64,000 nt of DNA, from NCBI GenBank assembly GCA_951812655.1, contig OX638319.1, positions 682,001 through 746,000 on the forward strand. Direction: 5' to 3'. This stretch comes from an uncultured Candidatus Nitrosopumilus sp. Lineage in GTDB: Archaea > Thermoproteota > Nitrososphaeria > Nitrososphaerales > Nitrosopumilaceae. Each line of letters begins with the position of its first letter. Within the stretch, counting starts at the first letter, position 1. Position numbers and translations under genes: made by a program. Below, piece after piece: positions 7,371-14,410 of the stretch. The notes under the pieces were generated by a model. That model was not told the DNA's origin. It worked only from the letters and a program-made list of their open reading frames with translations, and ran no database searches.

Positions 7371-9155
7371 ATGAAAAGTACGCAACTTCTAAGCGTTGTT
7401 TTTTCACTGATTATGTTTACCGGCGTTACAGCTGGAAACGCAGCATTTGCTGAATCAGATGACATTGATGATATTCTAGAAGACTTTTGTGAAATGACAC
7501 TTGAGGAACAAAGCGACATTCTGTCCGAATATGATCTGGATGACTATGCAGACAAACTTGCAGCCATCTGTGAAATTGGCGATGAGGATGAGCGCGAGGA
7601 TTCACTTGAGGACGTCATTGACGCAATGGATCTAGATACGCATGATGACGAAACTGACGACGACTCTGATGACATCATTGAAGATTTTGAAGACTGCGTT
7701 GAAGCTGGACATCCAGTAATGGAATCGTATCCAGAGCAATGCAAGACTGATGACGGTCAAGTCTTTACAAATACAGACGATGACGACGATGAGCATGACG
7801 AAACAGATGACTACTACAGATACGAAACTGACGACGACTTTGATCTTGACGACCTGCTTGATGAATACTGCGAAATGACTGACGAAGAACAACGTCAATT
7901 GTTGGCAGACCATCCAAGGCTTGCACCATTTGGTGACAGACTGGCAAACTATTGCGAAATGTCCGAAGATGAGCAAGACGCAATCGATGAGCTAATCGAG
8001 GAGCATGGAGACAAAATCAGAGCCGAACTCAGGGAATATTCCAAAGACTATCGAATGGATTACAAAAAGGACATGATGAAGCATCTTACAAACTATTGTG
8101 AGATGTCTGATGCCGACAGGAAGGCATTTGTCGCAGAAAATGACAAGGCCGAAGATCATGAGGAGAAAATGAACGGTTACTGCGAACTTGATGAGGACGG
8201 AAAAGCCGACTTTATCGAGGAACACAGAGACGAGTACATTGCTCACATGAAGGAGAAGATGAATGACGGCAAGAAACATCACATGGACTACAGCAAGATG
8301 TGCGAACTGTCCGAATCAGACCGCGCATTGAAGATAGATGATCCTGAAAAGCTTGAAAGACTCTCTGCCTGGTGCGAAATGACACCTGAGGAGAAAGAGG
8401 ACTACAAGAAGGAGCATCACGGAGATGCCAAGATGATGAACAAGTCACAATACATGGAGAACAAGAAACATCACATGGACTACAGCAAGATGTGCGAACT
8501 GTCCGAATCAGACCGCGCATTGAAGATAGTTGATCCTGAAAAGCTTGAAAGACTCTCTGCCTGGTGCGAAATGACACCTGAGGAGAAAGAGGACTACAAG
8601 AAGGAGCATCACGGAGATGCAAAGGATGAGAAGAAGCATGAACTGAAAATGCATCTATCTGAGAACTCCGATTCAATCAAGGAGATGATCATGGAAAAGC
8701 GTGATCTTTCCGACGAGAGAAGAGAGGAAATCAAGATGAAGTACATAGAAAAGCATGGCGAACTGACTGACGAGAGAAAGTCAGAACTCAAAATGAAGTT
8801 CATGGATCACATGAAGACGATCAAGCACAAAATTTCTGATGAGCGCAAGTCTGACATTCATGACAGGCTGGCTGAGATGAAGGCCTTCAAGGCAGAACTC
8901 CGCGAAAAGGCATCAGAAATGACTGACAAGGAAAAGCAACAACTTAGAGAAGAATTCATTGAAAAGGCAAAGGACATGCGACTAGCATGGATTTCCCCCC
9001 ACACGCAAATGACTGCAGGCGTTGACGCAGCAGAAGTCCAGTGTCGCGAGGGACACAGCCTGGTAATGAAGGAATCAAACGGTGCCGCAATGTGCCTCAA
9101 GGCAAATACAGCACTGAAGATGATTGAGCGAGGAATCGTAGTTCCTGCAATCTAA
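7371..9155 (+). CDS. Secreted acidic protein with repeated two-cysteine CE(M/L) modules
   Basis: The 594-residue protein has a signal peptide ending ..GNAAFA (about residue 27). It is extremely acidic up to about residue 165 and carries five modules in which two C-E-[MLI] motifs flank 23-30 helical residues; the first pairs are Cys40/Cys67 and Cys167/Cys195. Between modules 1 and 2 is a DCVEAGHPVMESYPEQC segment, a motif seen in many secreted archaeal and bacterial proteins. The last part is a long charged helix, then VQCREGHSLVMKES and MCLKANTALKMIERG, a C-terminal pattern common in thaumarchaeal secreted proteins. Modules 4 and 5 are an almost exact DNA duplication. Possible roles are metal or cation binding or cell-surface architecture; none is proven. 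Confidence 0.75.
   Translation: MKSTQLLSVVFSLIMFTGVTAGNAAFAESDDIDDILEDFCEMTLEEQSDILSEYDLDDYADKLAAICEIGDEDEREDSLEDVIDAMDLDTHDDETDDDSDDIIEDFEDCVEAGHPVMESYPEQCKTDDGQVFTNTDDDDDEHDETDDYYRYETDDDFDLDDLLDEYCEMTDEEQRQLLADHPRLAPFGDRLANYCEMSEDEQDAIDELIEEHGDKIRAELREYSKDYRMDYKKDMMKHLTNYCEMSDADRKAFVAENDKAEDHEEKMNGYCELDEDGKADFIEEHRDEYIAHMKEKMNDGKKHHMDYSKMCELSESDRALKIDDPEKLERLSAWCEMTPEEKEDYKKEHHGDAKMMNKSQYMENKKHHMDYSKMCELSESDRALKIVDPEKLERLSAWCEMTPEEKEDYKKEHHGDAKDEKKHELKMHLSENSDSIKEMIMEKRDLSDERREEIKMKYIEKHGELTDERKSELKMKFMDHMKTIKHKISDERKSDIHDRLAEMKAFKAELREKASEMTDKEKQQLREEFIEKAKDMRLAWISPHTQMTAGVDAAEVQCREGHSLVMKESNGAAMCLKANTALKMIERGIVVPAI
8271..8624 (+). repeat. Intragenic tandem duplication, 192-bp period
   Basis: The segments 8271-8432 and 8463-8624 are nearly identical over 162 bp. 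The clearest difference is A versus T at 8338/8530 (Asp to Val), plus a wobble change near the end. The in-frame 64-codon period adds one complete two-cysteine module, which suggests a recent duplication. Confidence 0.95.
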
Positions 9156-9172
9156 TTTTTTTCTTTTTTTTA
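9156..9172 (+). terminator. T-rich terminator
   Basis: An almost pure T run follows directly after the TAA stop of the acidic repeat gene, the usual archaeal intrinsic termination signal. The second ferredoxin gene ends in a very similar way. Confidence 0.5.
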
Positions 9173-9448
9173 TTTACATTTGTAAAACAACAATTGTTCT
9201 TCTGTCTTTTTTTAATAGCAAATATATCAAGTGAATCTAAAATCAAACAGACGTAGAATTTAGAACATCTAATGCAGATTATGGATAAATTTAGATATTA
9301 AAATTATAAATCACAATAAAATTTCAAATCGATACCCCAATAATGTTTGTTCTCAAATACTGTAACAGATCATTAAATTTTTTCTCTAACTGTAAACTCT
9401 ACAGATAATGCTATGATATCTTTCTTCATCCAGATTTTGTGAATTAAC

Positions 9449-9535
9449 CTAGTTCCACTTTCCATACATCATTGGCTCTTCGTCTTTTTCGTCTTCAAAC
9501 TCCCTGATGATTCTCGGATAGTATTGTGCTTTCAT
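9449..9535 (-). CDS. Tiny ORF, 28 aa, unknown
   Basis: An ATG frame encodes MKAQYYPRIIREFEDEKDEE and a short end (PMMYGKWN). It lies in a 424-bp gap (9156-9579) that otherwise shows only AT-rich sequence, and it is divergent from the CARF-like regulator. The composition is plausible for a small acidic protein, but support is weak. Confidence 0.3.
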   Translation of the reverse strand: MKAQYYPRIIREFEDEKDEEPMMYGKWN

Positions 9536-9574
9536 GATTAGTTTAAAAAAAATAAACTATTAAATATCATCACC

Positions 9575-9599
9575 ATAGTATGTTTAATGAACATACTAT
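9575..9599. promoter_or_regulatory. Perfect 10-bp inverted repeat (likely operator)
   Basis: ATAGTATGTT (9575-9584) and AACATACTAT (9590-9599) are exact reverse complements separated by TAATG. The site lies just downstream of an AT-rich TATA candidate (about 9555-9566) and immediately before the ATG at 9601, covering the expected transcription start. It is well placed to be bound by the winged-helix protein encoded next to it. Confidence 0.7.
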
Positions 9600-9600
9600 A

Positions 9601-10344
9601 ATGAGTGAACATGCACGATTACGCATACATATTGCTCCCTTGGGCTTTGAATCTGACAGGGTGGTTCTACCTGCGATAGACATGAAGGCAGACAAGGTTT
9701 GGATTCTGACGCATAATGAATCTAAAAAAACCGATGCTCAGTCGTATCTTAACGATATCAAAAGCAGACTGAGAAAAACCAGAATAGAGTTTGAAATCAT
9801 GAGGCTGAACAGATTGGATTTGTCAAGCACGATAAAGGGTGTAAGGACCATAATGGATGAGGGGGAAGAGAACACGTACTATGTCAACGTTTCATCCGGA
9901 TCCAAAATTCAGGCCGTTGCATGTACGATGGCTTGCATGATGTTCAATCAGAAAAACAACTTGATCCCGTACTACGTTCAGCCAAAGGACTATTACGAAT
10001 ACGAGGGAGGGCAGATGTCCACGGGATTGGAAAAAATCCTCTACGTTCCAAAGTACGAGATCAAAACCCCCGAAGACAGGCTGGTTCAATCTTTGCAGAT
10101 AATTAAAACAAATGACAATCGAATCACCAAGAGTAATCTGGCAACAGTGGCAGAAGAGAAGGGAATCATCAAGATTGGGGCCAAGATGGACAATCACAAG
10201 CAGGCAAGGTTTGCAAGCCTGGACAAAAACATTATTCAGCCTTTGAAAAACGATTGGGGGTTTGTCAAGGAGAACAAGGATGGGCGGACCAGATGGGTTG
10301 AGCTAACGCCCGAAGGAGAGCGGATTTTGGAAATCCTGAATTAG
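9601..10344 (+). CDS. CARF-like winged-helix regulator (HFX_2341/DUF6293-like)
   Basis: The 247-residue protein begins with a Rossmann-like domain carrying RIHIAPLGFESDRVVLPAID and, near residues 100-105, VNVSSGSK, the kind of loop that binds nucleotide ligands in CARF domains. The C-terminal 80-90 residues form a winged-helix domain ending in RWVELTPEGERILEIL. Relatives are described as CARF-type transcription factors that may sense a small nucleotide. An upstream in-frame ATG (9580) is disfavoured because it lies inside the palindrome. No CRISPR array or cas gene is present in the window, so a role outside CRISPR is possible. The domain call is from motif memory. Confidence 0.7.
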   Translation: MSEHARLRIHIAPLGFESDRVVLPAIDMKADKVWILTHNESKKTDAQSYLNDIKSRLRKTRIEFEIMRLNRLDLSSTIKGVRTIMDEGEENTYYVNVSSGSKIQAVACTMACMMFNQKNNLIPYYVQPKDYYEYEGGQMSTGLEKILYVPKYEIKTPEDRLVQSLQIIKTNDNRITKSNLATVAEEKGIIKIGAKMDNHKQARFASLDKNIIQPLKNDWGFVKENKDGRTRWVELTPEGERILEILN

Positions 10345-10471
10345 AACAAATGTGGAATCAAACTCATGTTTTTTGCCAATCAAATGCTGTTTCTTGTCAA
10401 CTCGTAAAATTTTCTTTTTCAAAATTTTTTGTATGACGATGACCCGTCTCTTGAAATTGATGAATACTTGA

Positions 10472-10870
10472 TTATTTTACCCACAATGTCACAAACCGTC
10501 TGGATGCCTCAATTTTTACAATCAGGGTGCTGATGCTCAAGTCAATGCTTGCGATGAACTTCTCTATTTGCAGCCTGTCCTTCAAAGAAATGTCCTTTTC
10601 AAGCTCCTTTCGCAACCTCGCACGCTGCAATTCCATCCTTGTAAACTGCTTGTCAAGCCAGTCTTTGGAGAACGTGACCTTGCTCTCATCGTACAGCTCA
10701 GCGTGCCAATGCTTTATGTCCTCATTTATCGTGTTTCTGTTGACATTCAGAATTTCTGCAATGCGGACTGCCGGATATCCGTATTCGAAGTGAAGCCTGA
10801 ATACCTCGCCTCTTCTCTTTTCCTGTTCGGGTTTTGTGTACGGTCCGCCCTTTTTTGATTCCAAAGCCAT
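10472..10870 (-). CDS. HTH DNA-binding protein, thaumarchaeal type
   Basis: The 132-residue protein has an N-terminal helix-turn-helix: PAVRIAEILNVNRNTINEDI (about residues 33-52), preceded by KPEQEKRRGEVFRLHFEYGY. The second half is a charged coiled-coil-like region (LQRARLRKELEKDISLKDRL) suited to dimer formation. No catalytic residues are seen, so it is not a resolvase or transposase. It converges on the CARF-like regulator with a 127-bp spacer, and its promoter is flanked by long inverted repeats. Probably a transcription factor with unknown targets. Confidence 0.65.
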   Translation of the reverse strand: MALESKKGGPYTKPEQEKRRGEVFRLHFEYGYPAVRIAEILNVNRNTINEDIKHWHAELYDESKVTFSKDWLDKQFTRMELQRARLRKELEKDISLKDRLQIEKFIASIDLSISTLIVKIEASRRFVTLWVK

Positions 10871-10886
10871 ACAGTCAGTAAAACAT

Positions 10887-10948
10887 ACTAGAATAAGGGA
10901 ACTATCTACCTTTGAGAAAGTAAAAGAGGATAGTTCTTTTATACTAGT
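10887..10948. promoter_or_regulatory. Imperfect 20-bp inverted repeat around a promoter
   Basis: The 20-bp arms 10887-10906 and 10929-10948 pair at 17 of 20 positions with a 22-bp spacer. On the minus strand the far arm contains TATAAAAG, a TATA box about 70 nt before the HTH gene's ATG, so the two arms bracket the TATA box and the expected start site. This looks like a paired operator for an autoregulated HTH protein. Confidence 0.6.
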
Positions 10949-11005
10949 GCAAATTTTTCGCGTTTAAAAATAAAAAATAAAAAAAAATTGCCTAGTTCTG
11001 CATAG

Positions 11006-11182
11006 TCATGCTTCTTTGATCAGTGATTTGATGCTGGTGATGCTCTTCTCGTTGAGCTCTATTTCCTTGTGCTCTGCAAGTACATGCTCCTTGACCTGAC
11101 TCATCAGGACCTCTTCTGTATCTGCGGTCGCAGACCATCCGCAGTCCTTTCCGGCATCTGAACAGCTTATGCTTTTTGCCAT
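11006..11182 (-). CDS. DUF1059 family small protein
   Basis: The 58-residue protein begins MAKSISCSDAGKDCGWSATA and continues to a VKEHVLAEHKEI segment. The Cys pair with GKDCGW and the later His-x3-His are hallmarks of DUF1059, a small probable metal-binding family of unknown role. A longer minus-strand frame over the same DNA (10992-11252) has poor composition and is rejected. Another DUF1059 gene lies at 39087-39254. Confidence 0.75.
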   Translation of the reverse strand: MAKSISCSDAGKDCGWSATADTEEVLMSQVKEHVLAEHKEIELNEKSITSIKSLIKEA

Positions 11183-11345
11183 GACATGCAGTCTGATTGG
11201 AGATATTTATCTCATTTTCCAAGAACCGGGTTGTGACCAATTCTGTCTCCAAAGCAGCTCATGCTATGTAAAACGCAATGATTGCGATGGCGATGATGCC
11301 GGTTCCTTGAAACTGGGTTCGTATTTCAATGTGGAAGTTGAAAAC

Positions 11346-11570
11346 TTAGGCCTGTTGCGGTTCCTCATCTGCTTTGTGGTTTCCAAGGAAGCACTGCTTG
11401 CATGACTTGCTTCCGATCCTTGCCTTCAACAGGTCGGTCTGCTCCTGGGTTAGACGTCCGTGCTGTATCAGGTTGATGAGATCCTCTGTATGCACTGCCA
11501 CAAACACCGTGTTGCAGTTGCATTGCTTGCATTCACATCTGCTCCTGGTGGTCAACGAGTCTCGTGACAT
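11346..11570 (-). CDS. Small Cys-rich protein, probable zinc binding
   Basis: The 74-residue protein has RCECKQCNCNTVF near the N-terminus and KSCKQCFLGNHK near the C-terminus, separated by a helical segment (LTQEQTDLLKARIG). Five to six Cys plus His give enough ligands for one zinc site. There is no membrane segment. It belongs to a run of four small minus-strand genes (11.0-12.6 kb). Function unknown; a nucleic-acid or protein adaptor is a guess. Confidence 0.6.
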   Translation of the reverse strand: MSRDSLTTRSRCECKQCNCNTVFVAVHTEDLINLIQHGRLTQEQTDLLKARIGSKSCKQCFLGNHKADEEPQQA

Positions 11571-11599
11571 GAAACTTCCTTAAAAATAGTTTAGGTCAG

Positions 11600-11785
11600 T
11601 CAGACTCCAAACGATTGGGATTCCTTTGCACATTTAGGACATGACGTTCCGTTTGTCTCAGTGCCGCACCTTTTGCAGCGAGTATCAAGTCCTGCTACCT
11701 CGCGGGGATGGGTCTTTGACAGCTTGACTATCAGAATGATCACCAGTAGGATCCCGATTGCTATTCCGATGTATGCAAGTACCAT
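11600..11785 (-). CDS. Membrane-anchored zinc-ribbon protein
   Basis: The 61-residue protein has an N-terminal transmembrane helix (about 3-22, LAYIGIAIGILLVIILIVKL) followed by a cytosolic zinc ribbon, CKRCGTETNGTSCPKC, with two C-x2-C knuckles. Such one-helix zinc-ribbon proteins are common in archaea but rarely characterised. It is followed by the Cys-rich gene about 30 bp downstream on the same strand. Confidence 0.65.
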   Translation of the reverse strand: MVLAYIGIAIGILLVIILIVKLSKTHPREVAGLDTRCKRCGTETNGTSCPKCAKESQSFGV

Positions 11786-11844
11786 GACTCTGATCTTTTT
11801 GCAGACATTAAGACTCTTTCAGTCGTTCAGATCGATGCATATCC

Positions 11845-12618
11845 TCATACCCGGATGTCCCTGTCTGAAGCTGCAGGGTTGTTTCTCTTTGGAACGTCAT
11901 GTATCTCAAGTGATTCCAAAAGTCGCTGCTGCTCTGGAACCGATTCTGGATTTCCAAGTGATATCAGAATCCTGTCGTTGTGCTTTATCTCGTATCTGAG
12001 GATGCTGGAATATGGCTTTCCGTTGATCAAAAGCGTTAGGGACTTGTCCTCATCGTCCTCATCAGCACAGAATTTCTCTGACGTGTCATCCAGGAACCTT
12101 AGGTTTATGCAGCCGTCCTTTATCTCCATTCCCAACGATGCAAACAGCATGTGCAGCGGAACGTTGGTCGCATGCTTGTGAACCTGGTACGGGTTGTCGC
12201 TCTCAAAGTGAATGTACCTGCTCTGCAGCTGAAACTGCGGCACGCCAAAGTCCAGCTGGTTGCCGTCAACGAATACCGTAACTGCCGCATGAGCATGCGC
12301 GCTGCCGAACTTTCCAACCCCGTAATGCAATGCCATCTTTTCCTCTAGTGTCTTAAATCCTGCATTGTCCAGAATCTGGGAGTCTATGTCGCTTTGGTTG
12401 AGAAAGTAATAAGAAAAGAATCCTGCCGATATGACTGCAAAGACGATTGCGGAGATTGCAAGCGCTTTGCCTTTTGACTTTGTGTCTTCATGCGTATCTC
12501 CTGAAAGTCCAGGCCGTCCTACGTATTCGTCATGTCCAAAGTATGCCGAGTCGCTTTCCTCTGACCTTCCTGGAAGGTTAAAATCAGAATCGTCATTTGG
12601 AAGAACCTTGTCAGACAA
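11845..12618 (-). CDS. Single-span membrane protein with His-rich outer domain
   Basis: The 257-residue protein has a polar acidic N-terminus, one transmembrane helix (about residues 52-70, ALAISAIVFAVISAGFFSYY) and an exported domain. That domain has clustered His motifs, HYGVGKFGSAHAHAAVTVFV and YQVHKHATNVPLHML, that could bind copper or another metal, a Cys pair (DGCINL, EKFCADE), and an acidic loop. It looks specific to thaumarchaea and I know no function. Copper handling is an inference from the His pattern only. Confidence 0.55.
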   Translation of the reverse strand: MSDKVLPNDDSDFNLPGRSEESDSAYFGHDEYVGRPGLSGDTHEDTKSKGKALAISAIVFAVISAGFFSYYFLNQSDIDSQILDNAGFKTLEEKMALHYGVGKFGSAHAHAAVTVFVDGNQLDFGVPQFQLQSRYIHFESDNPYQVHKHATNVPLHMLFASLGMEIKDGCINLRFLDDTSEKFCADEDDEDKSLTLLINGKPYSSILRYEIKHNDRILISLGNPESVPEQQRLLESLEIHDVPKRNNPAASDRDIRV

Positions 12619-12697
12619 GCAATCCTAATTGCAACTAGATTGTATAAATTCCCATGCGTAAAACTGTGTAGTGCGGAGGTTATTGCATCTTTCAGTA

Positions 12698-13681
12698 CTA
12701 TCTGTATTCCCCGCCGCAGTCGCCTAAGACCTCGTGCAGGTCCTTTGACTTTGCGGTAATCTTTCCAATGGCTGTGATGTCCTCGTCATCCAGTCTGAGA
12801 TCAAATGCCTTGTCATTGTCTTCTGTATGGTTTGCAATTCCAAGCCTCGCTCCTATGATCACTCCTGCGACCTGGGGTCTGTCCAAGATAAACCTGGCAG
12901 ATACATTTGCAATGCTGCATTGGTGCTTCTTTGCGATTTTGTCTAGCGTGGCTAGCATCTCCTGAAACAGCTGCCATCCTCCCCACTCGTCTATCATGTT
13001 CTTGTATTTTTGCAGACTCGCAGTTACAAGTTCGCCCCTGCGAGGCTCCTCTGCTCCGAGATACTTTTCTGAAAAGAATCCTCCCAGCAACGTGCCGTAG
13101 GACAGAATCTTGATTCCGTGCTTTGCAAAAAACGGGGTCATGAACTCTTCTGGCCTCTGATCAAGTATGGAATACTGAACCTGGTTTGAGACTATCTCGA
13201 AACCCTGCTCGATCATTATTCTGACTCGTTCGGTATCAAAGTTTGTCAGACCGATATGTTTTATCTTCTGTTCTCTTTGCAATTTGGATAGATGATTCAG
13301 CGCGTCAAGATAGCTTGCGTTGTTATAGTCCCACCAATGAAACTGGAGAAGATCAATGCAGTCAGTATCCATCTTTTGCAATGACTGCTCTATGTAATGC
13401 GTGACGATGCTGTTGCTCATGGGGCCCGGACTGGGGACAAATTTTGTCAGGGCCTGAAACTCTTTTTTGTCATGCCCGCTTCTTCTGAACCTTCCAATCA
13501 GTAACTCTGCGGGGCCGTAAATGTCTGCAAGATCCCAAGTGGTAAATCCCGACTGCTGATACATTTCCATGTCCGACACTGCAGATTCAGGATCAATCTG
13601 ACCGTGACTTCCCGCAACCTGCCACATGCCGTTTAGGATCCTGCAAATCTCAAAGTCCTTTGCAAGGGTTGCCTTTTCCAT
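12698..13681 (-). CDS. Aldo/keto reductase
   Basis: This 327-residue NAD(P)H-dependent oxidoreductase has TIM-barrel AKR signatures: ILNGMWQVAG on strand 1, WDLADIYGPAELLIG (catalytic Asp and Tyr) and the DLLQFHWWDY strand containing the active-site His region. The C-terminal cofactor segment includes SYGTLLGGFF and VIIGARLG. The substrate is unknown. The frame stays open upstream to 13936, but that part overlaps the divergent gene and has poor composition, so I start at the ATG at 13681. Confidence 0.8.
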   Translation of the reverse strand: MEKATLAKDFEICRILNGMWQVAGSHGQIDPESAVSDMEMYQQSGFTTWDLADIYGPAELLIGRFRRSGHDKKEFQALTKFVPSPGPMSNSIVTHYIEQSLQKMDTDCIDLLQFHWWDYNNASYLDALNHLSKLQREQKIKHIGLTNFDTERVRIMIEQGFEIVSNQVQYSILDQRPEEFMTPFFAKHGIKILSYGTLLGGFFSEKYLGAEEPRRGELVTASLQKYKNMIDEWGGWQLFQEMLATLDKIAKKHQCSIANVSARFILDRPQVAGVIIGARLGIANHTEDNDKAFDLRLDDEDITAIGKITAKSKDLHEVLGDCGGEYR

Positions 13682-13776
13682 CAAACGCGTTATTTGATTC
13701 TCACCTAAATCTCCTTCTTTGTTTTCTTTGCATACGTGCATGCAAATCTTAAATCCGTGAAACTGATACAACACAC

Positions 13777-14217
13777 ATGAGCAAAGCCAGCAAGAAGGAT
13801 CCCAAAGTCGATGAATCTGACGTGATTGATCAGGTTGCAAAAAAGTATTTTTCTGAAATCGAGCATTCAGTACCGCACATGCAACAGGTGCTCTTTGACT
13901 TTCAAAACGAATGCTACAAGACATGGAAGAACGCAATCAACGCAAACATCTCGTTGCACAAGGAATTTCTGGAAAAGTCCGGACTTGATTACGAAGTATC
14001 CGATTCAATGGGTTCCCTAGTTGCGAAGCTCAACGATGAGGCTATTAGGTACAGGGCATACTGCAGAAAGATTGCCCTTTCAAACATAGATTCTGCAAAG
14101 CAAAATGCCAAGATCCTGAATGACAATGCTGGACTGTATGTGGACATGAACCGAAAGATGATGCAGTATTGGATGTCTGTATTTTTGCCACAGAGTGATA
14201 AGAAGAGTAAAGACTAG
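13777..14217 (+). CDS. Phasin-like helical protein, hypothetical
   Basis: The 146-residue protein is polar and almost entirely helical (VPHMQQVLFDFQNECYKTWK, then IALSNIDSAKQNAKILNDNA). That resembles phasin or PhaE-like proteins that coat polyhydroxyalkanoate granules, but no synthase is in the window and the similarity is only in helical pattern. A TATA-like element (TCTTAAATCC) is about 27 nt upstream. Its stop codon overlaps that of the next, convergent gene in the tetranucleotide CTAG. Confidence 0.5.
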   Translation: MSKASKKDPKVDESDVIDQVAKKYFSEIEHSVPHMQQVLFDFQNECYKTWKNAINANISLHKEFLEKSGLDYEVSDSMGSLVAKLNDEAIRYRAYCRKIALSNIDSAKQNAKILNDNAGLYVDMNRKMMQYWMSVFLPQSDKKSKD

Positions 14218-14336
14218 TCTAGGAACACTGCTGCGACAATTGCAATTACGCTTACTGCAATTGCAACTATTGCCATTTTGCTGTTCTTGCTCCATCCTTC
14301 CTTGATGGTTACCTTCATGATGTTCTGCTTGGACAT
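14214..14336 (-). CDS. Tiny one-helix membrane protein, 40 aa
   Basis: ATG to TAG encodes MSKQNIMKVTIKEGWSKNSK followed by one hydrophobic helix (MAIVAIAVSVIAIVAAVFL). The positive N-terminal half suggests an inside orientation. Too short for most annotation pipelines, but the clean amphipathic/hydrophobic layout argues for a real gene. Its stop shares CTAG with the convergent gene. Confidence 0.55.
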   Translation of the reverse strand: MSKQNIMKVTIKEGWSKNSKMAIVAIAVSVIAIVAAVFLD

Positions 14337-14410
14337 TTCTGTATTAACGTAGACCTCTGTCGGTGTCTCACAGAAATATCTAAATCACAACCATTCGGCA
14401 TCTAATTGAC

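Noticed and set aside
8212-8676. 154-codon minus-strand frame, Ser/Cys-rich
   Set aside because: It is antisense to the duplicated modules of the secreted acidic protein; its own repeated peptide simply mirrors that duplication.
10472-10870. HTH protein as a transposase or resolvase
   Set aside because: No catalytic DDE/Ser/Tyr motif, no terminal repeats or target duplications; the inverted repeats flank only the promoter.
11259-11342. Hydrophobic peptide frame (GIIAIAIIAFYIA) on the minus strand
   Set aside because: Looks like a tiny membrane protein similar to that at 14214-14336, but no ATG, GTG or TTG start is present after the upstream stop.
12698-13936. Long form of the aldo/keto reductase (412 codons)
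   Set aside because: The extra 85 residues overlap the divergent gene at 13777, are Cys/Ser/Arg-rich without AKR similarity, and are not needed for the normal family length.
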